DNA of 64,000 bases. Origin: Massilia sp. IC2-278 (lineage in GTDB: Bacteria > Pseudomonadota > Gammaproteobacteria > Burkholderiales > Burkholderiaceae_D). Every line of letters begins with the position of its first letter. Within the stretch, counting starts at the first letter, position 1. The translations under genes and the position numbers were made by a program. Location of the stretch: NCBI RefSeq assembly GCF_020708045.1, contig NZ_JAJFES010000011.1, positions 1-64,000 on the forward strand, read 5' to 3'. Below, in pieces: positions 34,715 to 44,671 of the stretch. The notes under the pieces were generated by a model. The model did not search any database. It had not been told where the DNA came from and was given only the letters and a program-made list of their open reading frames with translations.

Positions 34715-36007
34715 GTGTGGGCATCCTGGTGCATGAGCGGTGAAGCTTATGGCATATCCGCGCCGCGCCGACAAGGGGTATTTGTAGCGTGCAGGTGCGC
34801 CTTTTTTGCAGGCATGGCAGGGCGATTCGTTTGAAATCAATGGCTTATGTAGGGCTAGGTTCACTTGGGCACAATGTTATCCACAAAAAATGTGAGGAAC
34901 TCGGCAGTAAACTTATCCTGCTGCCGAAAATGCGGGCATGCATCTGTATGTCTTTTAGAATCAACGACTTGCTTGTAGAGCATCTGCCTTGCGCACATCT
35001 TTTTCCACAGTTTGTGTGAAGAGTTCGCTTCGAATGGACGTGCACAGGTCAGTCAGGTACGGCCTCGAACGCATGGAAGCTACCTGTCTTGTCAGGCTTC
35101 CCAACTATGCCAAAAATTGAAGCAGGAGATTTTTTCTCTTTAAAATCAAACAGTTTGTGCTAACGCAAGGCGCTTCCTCACAATTTTGTCCACAGAAAAT
35201 GTGAAGAAGCGCACATGTGTCCACATTCGCCCGAACTGGCCGGTTTGCGCGCGCTGCCGTGTTCTCGCCAGACCTTGTCCCAGCCCAGCGCACAAGAGGG
35301 TCTTGCAGAGGCCTCGACAATGGACCAGACTCGGCGCTACAGCATTTTTCGTGGATAACTCTTGAGCTTGCTCAAAAAGCAGGCGTCATCACAAAGTATT
35401 TAAGAATCAAACACTTGTGGTGCAGAGAAGGGCCTTGATCACATTCTTTTCCACAGAAAGTGTGCATAGACTTCCGCCTGCTTCGTGCTGGCGCGAACCG
35501 AATCGGACTTCCTGTGGCGCAGTGGGGATAAGTCGGTCTGCTTACTTTCTTTGCAGCACCATTTTTCCCTTTGAAATCAACGATGTCAGCTGGCCTGCCT
35601 GGCCTTGCTCACAATTTTGTCCACAAAAACTGTGGGGAAACGCCTTTCAATCGAATCCAGACAACGGATGAGCCGGTGCCGAATTCTTCAGCAGTGAGAT
35701 ATTGATGAGTTAAATCAATTACTTAAGTCCGCAAGACTGCCATTGCACACATTTTTATCCACAGAAATTGTTTGCAACTTCAAGGGCCGGGGAGGCTGCA
35801 TCGAGCGTCCAGACACCATGGCATCATGCCAATCCACCTGCTTCTTTCTTGCGCACGTAGAAAATTCCCTTAAGAATCAACATACTTAGCGTACGGATAT
35901 GTCCTTGCACACAATTTTATCCACAGAACTTGTGCAGAACTACTCTTGCTCAGGCGGCGGCAACTTGCTACATTGCCGGATTCGTTTCCATTCTGTCAGG
36001 AGTTCAC
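34715..36007. other. 1.3-kb non-coding block between xseA and exbB
   Basis: No reading frame has coding character. Composition is more AT-rich than the flanks. The main content is the seven-unit repeat listed below, plus a reverse-orientation box-like TTATCCACG (35350-35358, minus). The block must also contain promoters for the divergent xseA and exbB genes. Confidence 0.75.
34831..35942 (+). repeat. Seven-unit AATCAA-N36-TTnTCCACA array (DnaA-box-like)
   Basis: Each unit has AATCAA, exactly 36 bases, then a 9-mer matching or one base off the DnaA box TTATCCACA. The 9-mers start at 34877, 35001, 35186, 35447, 35617, 35755 and 35917. Three are perfect TTATCCACA (34877, 35755, 35917), two TTTTCCACA and two TTGTCCACA. 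Around the box the consensus is CCTTGnnCACAnTTTT before and CAGAAAnTGTG after, so CACA and TGTG flank the box symmetrically. Distances between units vary (124, 185, 261, 170, 138, 162). Sequence between units is not conserved. Confidence 0.85.
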
Positions 36008-36613
36008 TTGCTCGCCATCTTACAAGCCGCAGGCTGGCCCATCTGGCCATTGCTGATTGCCTCGATCGTTGCCCTGGCATTGATCATCGAACGCCTGATT
36101 TACCTGCGCCGCGAAAAGATCCTCCCGAAAGCCCTGCTCGGTGAAGTCATCAACGTCTATCGCAACAACAAGGTCACCCCGGACATCATCAATACCCTGG
36201 AAACCAATTCGCCGCTCGGCACCGTGCTGGCGGCCGCCCTGCGCAACGTCGACGCACCGCGCGACGTCATGAAAGAGTCGATCGAGGAAGCCGGCCGCGG
36301 CGTCGCCCACGTGCTCGAGCGTTTCCTGACCACGCTCGGCACCATCGCTTCGCTGGCGCCGCTGATGGGCCTGTTCGGCACGGTGGTCGGCATGATCGAG
36401 ATCTTCGGTTCGCAAAACGCCTCGGGCGCGAATCCCGCGCAGCTGGCGCACGGGATTTCGATTGCGCTGTATAACACCGGTTTCGGCCTGGCGATCGCGA
36501 TGCCGGCCCTGGTCTTCTACCGCCACTTCCGCGCCCTGGTCGACAGCTTCATCGTCGACATGGAACTGCAGGCGGTGAAGTTCGTCGACGTCGTTCACGG
36601 TGCCCGCAAATGA
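36008..36613 (+). CDS. exbB: ExbB/TolQ-family proton channel protein
   Basis: The product has 201 residues with three membrane segments; the conserved LAPLMGLFGTVVGMIEIF and TGFGLAIAMPALVFYRHF regions are present. A TTG start at 36008 is chosen: CAGGAG (35997-36002) stands 5 bases before it and the protein then begins MLAILQAAGWPIWPLL, as in relatives. The earlier in-frame start at 35930 falls in the repeat array. With ExbD it uses the proton gradient to drive TonB-dependent uptake such as BtuB. It overlaps exbD by 4 bases and heads an operon with lpxK, ycaR and kdsB. Confidence 0.9.
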   Translation: MLAILQAAGWPIWPLLIASIVALALIIERLIYLRREKILPKALLGEVINVYRNNKVTPDIINTLETNSPLGTVLAAALRNVDAPRDVMKESIEEAGRGVAHVLERFLTTLGTIASLAPLMGLFGTVVGMIEIFGSQNASGANPAQLAHGISIALYNTGFGLAIAMPALVFYRHFRALVDSFIVDMELQAVKFVDVVHGARK

Positions 36614-37053
36614 TGGACTTTCGCCGCGGCCGCAAGCGCGAGGATCCGGAAATCAACCTGATCCCGTTCATCGACGTGCTGCTGGTCGTGCTCATCTTCC
36701 TGATGGTGTCGACCACCTACAGCAAGTTCACCGAACTGCAGATCACGCTGCCGACGGCCGACGCCGACAAGGTGGTCGACAAACCCTTCGAGATCAATGT
36801 CACGATCGACGCCAAGGGAAACTACACGGTGAACAACACGCCGGTCTCCTTCCAGGGCGTGAACGGCCTGGCCGACGACCTGAAGGCCGCCGCGCGCTCG
36901 GGCCCGAACGGCCAGCCGGTGGCCGACCCTGTCATCATCGTCAACGCCGACCAGTTCGCGATGCACCAGATGGTCATCAACGTGCTGGAAGCGGCGCGCC
37001 TGGCCGGCTACGACAAGCTGACCTTTGCTGCCCAGACCGGCGGCAAGAAGTAA
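36610..37053 (+). CDS. exbD: ExbD/TolR-family protein
   Basis: The product has 147 residues: a short cytoplasmic N-terminus, one membrane segment carrying the functional acid Asp22 in LIPFIDVLLVVLIF, and a periplasmic domain. It forms the stator with ExbB. Its start overlaps the exbB stop (ATGATG), and a hairpin separates it from lpxK. Confidence 0.93.
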   Translation: MMDFRRGRKREDPEINLIPFIDVLLVVLIFLMVSTTYSKFTELQITLPTADADKVVDKPFEINVTIDAKGNYTVNNTPVSFQGVNGLADDLKAAARSGPNGQPVADPVIIVNADQFAMHQMVINVLEAARLAGYDKLTFAAQTGGKK

Positions 37054-37071
37054 GGCCGTGAGTAACACCGT

Positions 37072-37112
37072 CCAGGCGGGCAGCGACTGCGCGCCTGGCG
37101 TTTCCTTCTTTT
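37072..37112 (+). terminator. Hairpin between exbD and lpxK, possible attenuator
   Basis: CCAGGCG-g-GCAG pairs with CTGC-g-CGCCTGG around a 3-base loop, then CGTTTCCTTCTTTT. The stem is strong and the tail U-rich but interrupted, so partial termination within the operon is likely. Confidence 0.45.
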
Positions 37113-37113
37113 C

Positions 37114-38148
37114 ATGTCCAAGAACCATTCCCTTGAATCCGTCCTGACCCGCGCCTGGCTGCGCCGCGGTCCGCTCGCCTGCGCGCTGTGGCCGCTGTCG
37201 CTGCTGTTTCGCGCGCTGGCGGCCCTGCGCGTCGGCCTGTACCGTGCCGGCCTGCTGACGTCCACGCACCTGCCGGTGCCGGTCGTTGTCGTCGGCAACA
37301 TCTTTATTGGCGGTACGGGCAAGACCCCGCTGACGATCTGGCTGGCCGACGCACTGGTCGAGGCCGGCATGCGCCCCGGCGTGATTTCGCGCGGTCACGG
37401 GAGCGAAGGCGAGGCGCCGCGCGCCGTGACGCCGGCATCGGATGCGGCCCAGGTCGGCGACGAGCCGCTCCTGATCGCGCGCCGCACGCGGGTGCCGGTG
37501 TTCGTCGGGCGCCGGCGTGCCGAGGCGGGCAGGGCGCTGCTGGCGGCACATCCGGAGGTGAATGTCCTGCTCACCGACGATGGCCTGCAGCACTACGCCC
37601 TGGCGCGCGACGTCGAGGTGGTGCTGTTCGACGGGCGCGGCGTGGGCAACGGCTGGCTGCTGCCGGCCGGCCCCTTGCGCGAGCCGCCTTCGCGCCGGCG
37701 CGACTTCACGGTGGTGAATGCGCCCGAGATCGCGCCGCAGTTGGCGCGCGCCGTCGGCGGCCAGCCGTACCGAATGACGCTGGCCGGCGACACGGCCGAG
37801 CAACTGGTCGACGCCAACCGGCGCCTGCCGCTGTCCGATTTCGCCGGCCGCCGCATCCTGGCCGCTGCCGGGATCGGCAATCCGGGACGCTTCTTTGCCA
37901 TGCTGCGCGGCGCTGGTCTGTCGTTCGCCGAACTGGCGCTGCCTGACCACCACGACTTCCGCGACGACCCGTTTGCGGGCGTGGATGCCGATGTCATCCT
38001 GATCACCGAGAAGGATGCAGTAAAATGTGGGCAACTTGAAAACCTGAAGCACGACCCGCGCCTGTGGGTGGTGCCGGTCAGCGCGCGCATCGATGCCGCG
38101 CTCGCCCAACAAATTGTGGAGAAATGTCGTGGACGCTCGACTGCTTGA
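37114..38148 (+). CDS. lpxK: Tetraacyldisaccharide 4'-kinase
   Basis: The product has 344 residues with an N-terminal membrane-associated helix (about 20-45) and a P-loop, [12 protein letters not shown] (61-72). It phosphorylates the lipid A precursor at 4'. Motifs DDGLQH and [18 protein letters not shown] match the family. The 3' end overlaps the next small gene by 20 bases. Gene order exbB-exbD-lpxK-ycaR-kdsB is typical of Burkholderiales. Confidence 0.95.
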   Translation: MSKNHSLESVLTRAWLRRGPLACALWPLSLLFRALAALRVGLYRAGLLTSTHLPVPVVVVGNIFIGGTGKTPLTIWLADALVEAGMRPGVISRGHGSEGEAPRAVTPASDAAQVGDEPLLIARRTRVPVFVGRRRAEAGRALLAAHPEVNVLLTDDGLQHYALARDVEVVLFDGRGVGNGWLLPAGPLREPPSRRRDFTVVNAPEIAPQLARAVGGQPYRMTLAGDTAEQLVDANRRLPLSDFAGRRILAAAGIGNPGRFFAMLRGAGLSFAELALPDHHDFRDDPFAGVDADVILITEKDAVKCGQLENLKHDPRLWVVPVSARIDAALAQQIVEKCRGRSTA

Positions 38149-38299
38149 TATCCTGGTCTGCCCGCTGTGCAAGGGCCCGCTCGAATACGATAAAAAAGGC
38201 CAGGAACTGACCTGTCGCCCCGACCGCCTGGCTTACCCGATCCGCGACGGTATCCCGATCATGTGGGCCGACCAGGCGCGCAAGATCGAAGCGGTCTGA
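38129..38299 (+). CDS. ycaR: Trm112-like zinc-ribbon protein (YcaR family)
   Basis: The product has 56 residues from a GTG start at 38129, preceded by GGAG at 38118-38121 and overlapping the lpxK end. It reads [20 protein letters not shown] with Cys11, Cys14 and Cys29, and ends IRDGIPIMW as in UPF0434. The function is unproven; Trm112 proteins activate methyltransferases in other systems. Constant placement between lpxK and kdsB suggests an envelope link. Confidence 0.9.
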   Translation: MDARLLDILVCPLCKGPLEYDKKGQELTCRPDRLAYPIRDGIPIMWADQARKIEAV

Positions 38300-38304
38300 A
38301 TCGC

Positions 38305-39057
38305 ATGCGCTTTACCGTCATCATCCCGGCGCGCCTGGCCTCGACCCGGCTGCCGAACAAGCCGCTGGCCGACCTCGGCGGTAAGCCGATGGTCGTGCGC
38401 GTCGCCGAGCGCGCGCGTGAGTCCGGCGCGGCGCGCATCATCGTCGCCACCGACCACGCCGATATTGCCGCCGCCTGCGCCGCGCACGGCGTGGAAGCCG
38501 TCATGACCCGCGCCGACCACCCGTCCGGCACCGACCGCATCGCCGAAGTGGCGCGCGCGCTGAATTTGCCGGCCGACGAAGTCGTGGTCAATCTGCAGGG
38601 CGACGAGCCACTGATCGACCCGGCCTTGCTGGCGGCCTGCGCCGCGCGCATCAGCCTTGAGGTGCCGATGGCGACCTGCGCCCATCCTTTGCACGACGTG
38701 GCCGACGTATTCAACCCGAACGTGGTGAAGGTCGTGCTCGACAAGGCGGGCCGCGCCCTGTATTTCTCGCGCGCCAGCATTCCCTGGGCGCGCGACGCCT
38801 TTGCCGCCAGCCGCGACACCTTGCCTGCCGGGTATGCGCCGCTGCGACACATTGGCCTCTATGCCTACAGCAACGCCTTCCTGCAAGCCTATCCGGGCCT
38901 GGAGGTCTCGCCGCTGGAGCAGATCGAAGCGCTGGAGCAATTGCGCGTCCTCTGGCATGGCGTGCCGATTGCCGTGCACGTGACCGACAGCGCGCCCCAG
39001 GCCGGTGTCGACACCCCGGAAGATTTAGCACGGGTGCAATTGCACTACGCGTCTTGA
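38305..39057 (+). CDS. kdsB: 3-deoxy-manno-octulosonate cytidylyltransferase
   Basis: The product has 250 residues, the usual KdsB size. It opens [19 protein letters not shown], with [11 protein letters not shown] and HIGLYAYS present. It activates Kdo as CMP-Kdo for the LPS inner core. The ATG at 38305 is 5 bp after the previous stop; an earlier in-frame start overlaps that gene. Last gene of the exbB operon. Confidence 0.95.
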   Translation: MRFTVIIPARLASTRLPNKPLADLGGKPMVVRVAERARESGAARIIVATDHADIAAACAAHGVEAVMTRADHPSGTDRIAEVARALNLPADEVVVNLQGDEPLIDPALLAACAARISLEVPMATCAHPLHDVADVFNPNVVKVVLDKAGRALYFSRASIPWARDAFAASRDTLPAGYAPLRHIGLYAYSNAFLQAYPGLEVSPLEQIEALEQLRVLWHGVPIAVHVTDSAPQAGVDTPEDLARVQLHYAS

Positions 39058-39934
<877 letters not shown>

Positions 39935-39950
39935 TCGGAAGCAAGACTGA

Positions 39951-39976
39951 AGCGGACAGCGATGTCCGCTTTTTTT
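39951..39976 (+). terminator. Intrinsic terminator of adk
   Basis: AGCGGACA/TGTCCGCT stem with a 4-base loop, followed by a run of seven T. Confidence 0.93.
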
Positions 39977-40120
39977 ATACCCGGATGACGCGCTGTCACC
40001 CGTCGTATCAGTGGTTTGGATCAAATGTGTGCAGTACGCAGTGAGGCAGACTGCTTCGCCGAAGAGGTGAGCATTCTTTCGTTGTGTGGTGTTGCTTGAT
40101 TAAAAAACTAAGGGGACGAC

Positions 40121-42271
40121 ATGGCAGCAAACCTGATCACGTTTACCGTGGCCTGCGGCGTCATCGCGGTCATCTATGGGCTGTGGGCCCGCGCCTGGAT
40201 CCTGCGCCAGGACGCCGGCAACGCCCGCATGCAGGAAATCTCGCTGGCCATCCAGGAAGGCGCCGCCGCCTACCTCGGGCGCCAGTACCGCACCATCGGC
40301 ATCGTCGGCCTGGTGCTCCTCGTTGCCATCTATTTTTTGCTGGGCGCCTGGACCGCGGGCGGCTTCCTGGCCGGCGCGGTGTTGTCCGGCGCCTGCGGCT
40401 TCATCGGCATGAATGTCTCGGTGCGCGCCAACGTGCGCACCGCCCAGGCCGCCGCCAAGGGCATGAACGAGGCGCTCGACGTCGCCTTCAAGGGCGGGGC
40501 GATCACCGGCATGCTGGTGGTCGGCCTCGGCCTGCTGGGCGTCACCCTGTTCTACTGGGCGCTCTCCGCCAATGGCGACGCGGCCCTGTCGCGCCATGAC
40601 GTCATCAAGCCGCTGATCGGCCTCGCCTTCGGCGCCTCGCTGATCTCCATTTTCGCGCGCCTGGGCGGCGGCATCTTCACCAAGGGCGCCGACGTTGGCG
40701 CCGACCTCGTCGGCAAGGTCGAGGCCGGCATTCCCGAAGACGACCCGCGCAATCCTGCGGTGATCGCCGACAACGTGGGCGACAACGTCGGCGACTGCGC
40801 CGGCATGGCGGCCGATCTGTTCGAAACGTACGTGGTCACCCTGATCGCCACCATGCTGCTCGGCGCGCTGATGATCGTCGACGGCGCCGGTGAAGCCATG
40901 CTGTATCCGCTGCTGCTGGGCGCGGTGTCCATCCTCGGCTCCATCGTCGGCTGCGCCATGGTGCGCCACAAGCCGGGGCGCAAGATCATGTCGGCCCTGT
41001 ACACCGGCCTGTGGTGGGCGGCCGGCCTGTCGCTGATCGGCTTCGCGGTCGTCACCTGGCTGGTCTGGGGCGACGAAGCCATGCGCGGCAGCATGCTCGG
41101 CTGCGCAGTGGTCGGCATCGTGCTGACCGGGCTGATGGTCTACATCACCGAGTACTACACCGGCACCGATTTCAAGCCGGTGCGCCACATCGCCGAAGCA
41201 TCGACCACTGGCCACGGCACCAACATCATCGCCGGCCTGGGCGTGTCGATGAAGTCCACCGCCTACCCGGTGCTCGCGGTCTGCATCGCCATCCTGGTCG
41301 CTTTCCAGCTGGGCGGGCTGTACGGCATTGCGATTGCCGCCACCTCGATGCTGTCGATGGCCGGCATCATCGTCGCCCTCGATGCCTACGGCCCGATCAC
41401 CGACAATGCCGGCGGCATCGCCGAGATGAGCGGCATGCCGGATTCGGTGCGCGCGATTACCGACCCGCTCGATGCGGTGGGTAACACCACCAAGGCCGTC
41501 ACCAAGGGCTATGCCATCGGCTCGGCCGGCCTGGCGGCGCTGGTGCTGTTCGCCGACTACACCCACGCGCTCGATTCGGTCGGCAAGTCCGTCGTCTTCG
41601 AACTGTCGAACCCGATGGTGATCGTCGGCCTGTTCATCGGCGGCCTGGTTCCCTACCTGTTCGGGGCGATGGCGATGGAAGCGGTGGGGCGCGCGGCGGG
41701 CGCGGTGGTGGTGGAAGTGCGGCGCCAGTTCCGCGACATCGTCGGCATCATGGCCGGCACCGGCAAGCCGGAATACGACAAGGCGGTGGACATGCTCACC
41801 GCCTCGGCGATCCGCGAAATGGTGGTGCCGTCGCTGCTGCCGGTGATCGTGCCGATCCTGGTCGGCATGCTGCTGGGGCCGGCGGCGCTCGGTGGGCTGC
41901 TGATGGGCACCATCATCACCGGGCTGTTCGTGGCGATTTCCATGACCACCGGCGGCGGCGCCTGGGACAACGCCAAGAAATACATCGAGGACGGCAACTA
42001 CGGCGGCAAGGGTTCCGACACGCACAAGGCGGCCGTGACGGGCGACACCGTGGGCGACCCCTACAAGGACACGGCCGGCCCGGCGGTGAACCCGCTCATC
42101 AAGATCATCAACATCGTCGCGCTGCTGCTGGTGCCGCTGCTGCCGGCGGCGGGCTGGATCGCGGTGTCCGAGCCCCAGCTCGCGCAGATGCGCAAGCCGG
42201 CGCACACGACCACGGCGCCGGCGGTGACTCCGACACGGGTTGCTGCTGAACAGCCTCGTCCGCAGCCCTGA
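40121..42271 (+). CDS. hppA: Membrane-bound K+-independent H+-pyrophosphatase
   Basis: The product has 716 residues with about 16 membrane segments. The catalytic loop [11 protein letters not shown] (191-201) and the acidic motif [19 protein letters not shown] region are intact. GNTTKA with Lys458, followed by VTKG, is the signature of the potassium-independent proton-pumping branch (the K+-dependent branch has Ala). It couples pyrophosphate hydrolysis to proton export. The ATG at 40121 follows AGGGGAC. It is monocistronic, with a solitary REP copy after the stop. Confidence 0.96.
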   Translation: MAANLITFTVACGVIAVIYGLWARAWILRQDAGNARMQEISLAIQEGAAAYLGRQYRTIGIVGLVLLVAIYFLLGAWTAGGFLAGAVLSGACGFIGMNVSVRANVRTAQAAAKGMNEALDVAFKGGAITGMLVVGLGLLGVTLFYWALSANGDAALSRHDVIKPLIGLAFGASLISIFARLGGGIFTKGADVGADLVGKVEAGIPEDDPRNPAVIADNVGDNVGDCAGMAADLFETYVVTLIATMLLGALMIVDGAGEAMLYPLLLGAVSILGSIVGCAMVRHKPGRKIMSALYTGLWWAAGLSLIGFAVVTWLVWGDEAMRGSMLGCAVVGIVLTGLMVYITEYYTGTDFKPVRHIAEASTTGHGTNIIAGLGVSMKSTAYPVLAVCIAILVAFQLGGLYGIAIAATSMLSMAGIIVALDAYGPITDNAGGIAEMSGMPDSVRAITDPLDAVGNTTKAVTKGYAIGSAGLAALVLFADYTHALDSVGKSVVFELSNPMVIVGLFIGGLVPYLFGAMAMEAVGRAAGAVVVEVRRQFRDIVGIMAGTGKPEYDKAVDMLTASAIREMVVPSLLPVIVPILVGMLLGPAALGGLLMGTIITGLFVAISMTTGGGAWDNAKKYIEDGNYGGKGSDTHKAAVTGDTVGDPYKDTAGPAVNPLIKIINIVALLLVPLLPAAGWIAVSEPQLAQMRKPAHTTTAPAVTPTRVAAEQPRPQP

Positions 42272-42290
42272 AGCACAGGCCGGCAAGGCG

Positions 42291-42320
42291 GTAGGGTGGA
42301 CGGCTTTTGCCGTCCACGCG
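42291..42320 (+). repeat. GTAG-type REP hairpin, solitary
   Basis: GTAGGGTGGACGGC, TTTT loop, GCCGTCCACGCG. The only copy in the last 38 kb; its arms differ from the others but keep GTAG and the GTGGAC/GTCCAC pairing. Confidence 0.65.
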
Positions 42321-42435
42321 TCCAGCATACGGCAATGCCCGTAACGCAAGCCGGCACCGGAACGCAGGCTACAAAATTGTAACTAACCGACCTGAGCATT
42401 ACTGCCAACGTTGGCCGTCAGGGCCGATCACGCCG

Positions 42436-42560
42436 GCGTCAACACAGCGCAGGCGTCAACACGGTGCCAACGCAGTGCAGCGTCAACACTGTGCCAACGC
42501 AGTCCAGCGTCAAGACTGCGTCGACGCTGCGCCAATCAACACTGCGCCAATCAACACTGC
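42436..42560. repeat. Short tandem repeats
   Basis: The 10-mer GCGTCAACAC (once GCGTCAAGAC) starts at 42436, 42453, 42480 and 42507. The last steps are 27 bp with conserved GTGCCAACGCAGT. It is followed by two exact 15-bp units, GCCAATCAACACTGC (42531-42545, 42546-42560). The tract abuts the stop of the leftward DsbA-family gene. Confidence 0.75.
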
Positions 42561-42583
42561 GCCAACGTGGATGCAAACCAGCT

Positions 42584-43111
42584 TCAACGCTGCTGTAAGG
42601 CCTCGTCGATCGCCTGCGCCAGCGACGCATGGTCCGAATCCCCATGGTAGCGCTCGCCATTGATGAAGAAACTCGGCGTTCCGCTGGCCCCGGCGGCGCG
42701 TCCGGCTTCCGCCTGCGCCAACACCTTGTCGCGATACCGCCCGCTTTCGAACGCGTCGCGCCAGCGCCCGGCATCGATCCCCATGGCGCCGGCGAGCGCG
42801 GGCAGGGCGTCCTCGTCCAGCATGCCCTGGTTCTCGAACAGCGCGTCGTGCATCTCCCAGAACTTGCCCTGGGCGCCAGCGGCCTCGGCGGCTTCCGCCA
42901 ACGGCTGGGCGAGCGGGTGCAGGTCTGAGAGCGGCAGGTGCCGGTAGACCAGCCGCAGGCGGTCTCCGTGCTGGCGCCGCAATTCGCCGAGCGCCGCATG
43001 CGCGCGGGCGCAATACGGGCACTGGAAGTCGCCGTATTCGATCAGCGTGACCACGGCGTCGCTGCCGCCGCGCACGTGATCGTCCTGGGTAATGCCAAGT
43101 TCCTTGCTCAT
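42584..43111 (-). CDS. Cytoplasmic DsbA-family thioredoxin-fold protein
   Basis: The product has 175 residues without a signal peptide. It is a thioredoxin_4/DsbA-like fold with active site CPYC (Cys31, Cys34) after YGDFQ, and a cis-proline in GTPSFF. Unlike the 25.3-kb dsbA it should act in the cytoplasm, perhaps as a disulfide reductase or isomerase. It is convergent with hppA; tandem repeats lie directly after its stop. Confidence 0.85.
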   Translation of the reverse strand: MSKELGITQDDHVRGGSDAVVTLIEYGDFQCPYCARAHAALGELRRQHGDRLRLVYRHLPLSDLHPLAQPLAEAAEAAGAQGKFWEMHDALFENQGMLDEDALPALAGAMGIDAGRWRDAFESGRYRDKVLAQAEAGRAAGASGTPSFFINGERYHGDSDHASLAQAIDEALQQR

Positions 43112-43193
43112 CCTGCCTCCATGATGGTGCCGGCCAATGCGGCTTCGATCTCATCATGGCACGGCCGGGCAGGGCGGCGGCGCAGGTTTCCCG

Positions 43194-44492
43194 TCAGAAC
43201 ACACACATCTTGCCTGCTTCCTCGCGCAGCCAGCCGCGGAAGTCCGGGTGCGCGATCGCGATCAGTTCCTGCGCCCTCTGCTTGGCCGACTTGCCGCGCA
43301 GCTGGGCCACGCCGTATTCGGTGACCACGTAGTTGACGTCGTTCTTGCTGGTGGTGGCGTGGGTGCCCGGCGTGAGCGTGGGCACGATGCGCGAGATGGT
43401 GCCGTCCTTCGCCGTCGAGGGCAGCACGATGAAGGACTTGCCGCCGCGCGAACGGTTGGCGGCGCGCACGAAGTCGACCTGGCCGCCGGTGCCGGAATAG
43501 GGCAGGTGGGCAATGCTTTCGCTGCCGCATTGCCCGAGCAAATCGACCTGCAAGCTGGCGTTGATCGACACCAGTTTGTCGTTCTGGCCGGCGATGTACG
43601 GGTCGTTGGTGAAGTTCGACGGGTGCATTTCCAGCATCGGGTTCTGGTGCATGAAGTCGTAGAGCTTGCGCGAGCCGAGCGCAAAGGTCGCCACCATCTT
43701 GCCGGGCAGGAGGGTCTTGCGCCGGTTGGTCACGGCGCCGCACTCGACCAGCTTCAGGATGCCGTCGCCGATCATCTCGGTATGGATGCCGAGGTCGTGC
43801 TTGTGGGTCAGCTGCATCACCACGGCGTCGGGAATGCCGCCATAGCCGATCTGCAGGGTCGAGCCATCCTCGATCATGTCGGCCACGTGCTTGCCAATGG
43901 CTTCCTGCACCGCGCCGATCGCCGGCAGGCCCACTTCCAGGATCGGCGTGTCGTCCTCGACCAGCGCCGTCACCTGCGAAATGTGCACGTGGCACTGGCC
44001 ATGCGCGAAGGGCACGTGCGGGTTCACTTCCAGTACCACCACGCGCGCCTTGGCCACCGCCGCCATGGTGTAGTCGGTGCCCAGGCTGAGCGAAAAGAAA
44101 CCCTGGGCATTCATGCTCGACGCCATGGCGAAGACCACGTCGGCCGGCATCAGGCCGCGCTCGATCAGGGTCGGGATCTCGGAAAAATAATTCGGGATGA
44201 AGTCGCACCAGCCGCCCTGGCCGCCCCCGCGCGAGGCGCCGCCGAAGAACAAGGCCGCGTGGCGCACGTGCCGGGCCGTGTCCTGCTCGAAGTAGCCATA
44301 TTTGCGCATCGCCAGGATCTGCGCCACCCGGATGCCTTGCCAGCGCGTGCGCGCTTCCGACAGGGCCGTGAGCAGGGCAGGCGGCTCGCCGACCCCGGTC
44401 GGCACGATGATCATGTCCTGGTCGTGCAGGTGGGCCAGCGCACCCGCGGCGTCGGTGCGTTTGTCCTGGTAGAGCTCGTGAACTGTCTGCAT
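43194..44492 (-). CDS. Acetyl-CoA hydrolase/CoA-transferase family protein
   Basis: The product has 432 residues of the acetyl-CoA hydrolase / 4-hydroxybutyrate CoA-transferase family. The likely catalytic Glu239 is in GIHTEM, with the oxyanion/CoA loop IGYGGIPDAV just before it and VTEYGVAQLRGKS near the end. The ATG at 44492 is chosen over one at 44504 because GGAG stands 6 bases before it. The enzyme probably exchanges CoA between short acyl groups and acetate; the exact substrate is not decided. It is divergent from the next gene. Confidence 0.88.
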   Translation of the reverse strand: MQTVHELYQDKRTDAAGALAHLHDQDMIIVPTGVGEPPALLTALSEARTRWQGIRVAQILAMRKYGYFEQDTARHVRHAALFFGGASRGGGQGGWCDFIPNYFSEIPTLIERGLMPADVVFAMASSMNAQGFFSLSLGTDYTMAAVAKARVVVLEVNPHVPFAHGQCHVHISQVTALVEDDTPILEVGLPAIGAVQEAIGKHVADMIEDGSTLQIGYGGIPDAVVMQLTHKHDLGIHTEMIGDGILKLVECGAVTNRRKTLLPGKMVATFALGSRKLYDFMHQNPMLEMHPSNFTNDPYIAGQNDKLVSINASLQVDLLGQCGSESIAHLPYSGTGGQVDFVRAANRSRGGKSFIVLPSTAKDGTISRIVPTLTPGTHATTSKNDVNYVVTEYGVAQLRGKSAKQRAQELIAIAHPDFRGWLREEAGKMCVF

Positions 44493-44671
44493 TGCCGTCT
44501 CCATCGTTGTGATTATCGTCGCGGCATCATCACGCACATTGCCGGATCGTCCCCTCAGCGTAAACCGCGAAACTGACACGGACTTGACGCGGCGGCCATG
44601 CTGGCGCGCGCCATGGCGGGCAGGGGCGGCCGATAATCGGCATACCGGCCCCAGGCCGCATGGAGGACGCC

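Larger units (their letters stand above)
42272..42583. other. Intergenic region with REP copy and tandem repeats
   Basis: Between hppA and the convergent DsbA-family gene. It contains the REP at 42291-42320 and a tandem-repeat tract at 42436-42560. No gene is seen. Confidence 0.6.

Noticed and set aside
34789-35671. Several 60-85-codon frames inside the repeat array
   Set aside because: They cross repeat units in different frames, lack ribosome-binding sites and have no shared translation between units.
34831-35942. The seven-unit array as a CRISPR
   Set aside because: Units are diverged, have a conserved internal gap, and inter-unit spacing varies from 124 to 261 bp; no cas genes are nearby.
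34715-36007. The DnaA-box-like block as the main chromosomal origin
   Set aside because: No dnaA, dnaN, gyrB, rpmH or parAB genes adjoin, and there is no clear AT-rich unwinding element. A titration or regulatory role is more likely, although GC skew could not be computed.
40100-42349. A 749-codon minus-strand frame opposite hppA
   Set aside because: His/Gln/Asp-rich antisense translation with no domain; hppA motifs are unambiguous on the plus strand.
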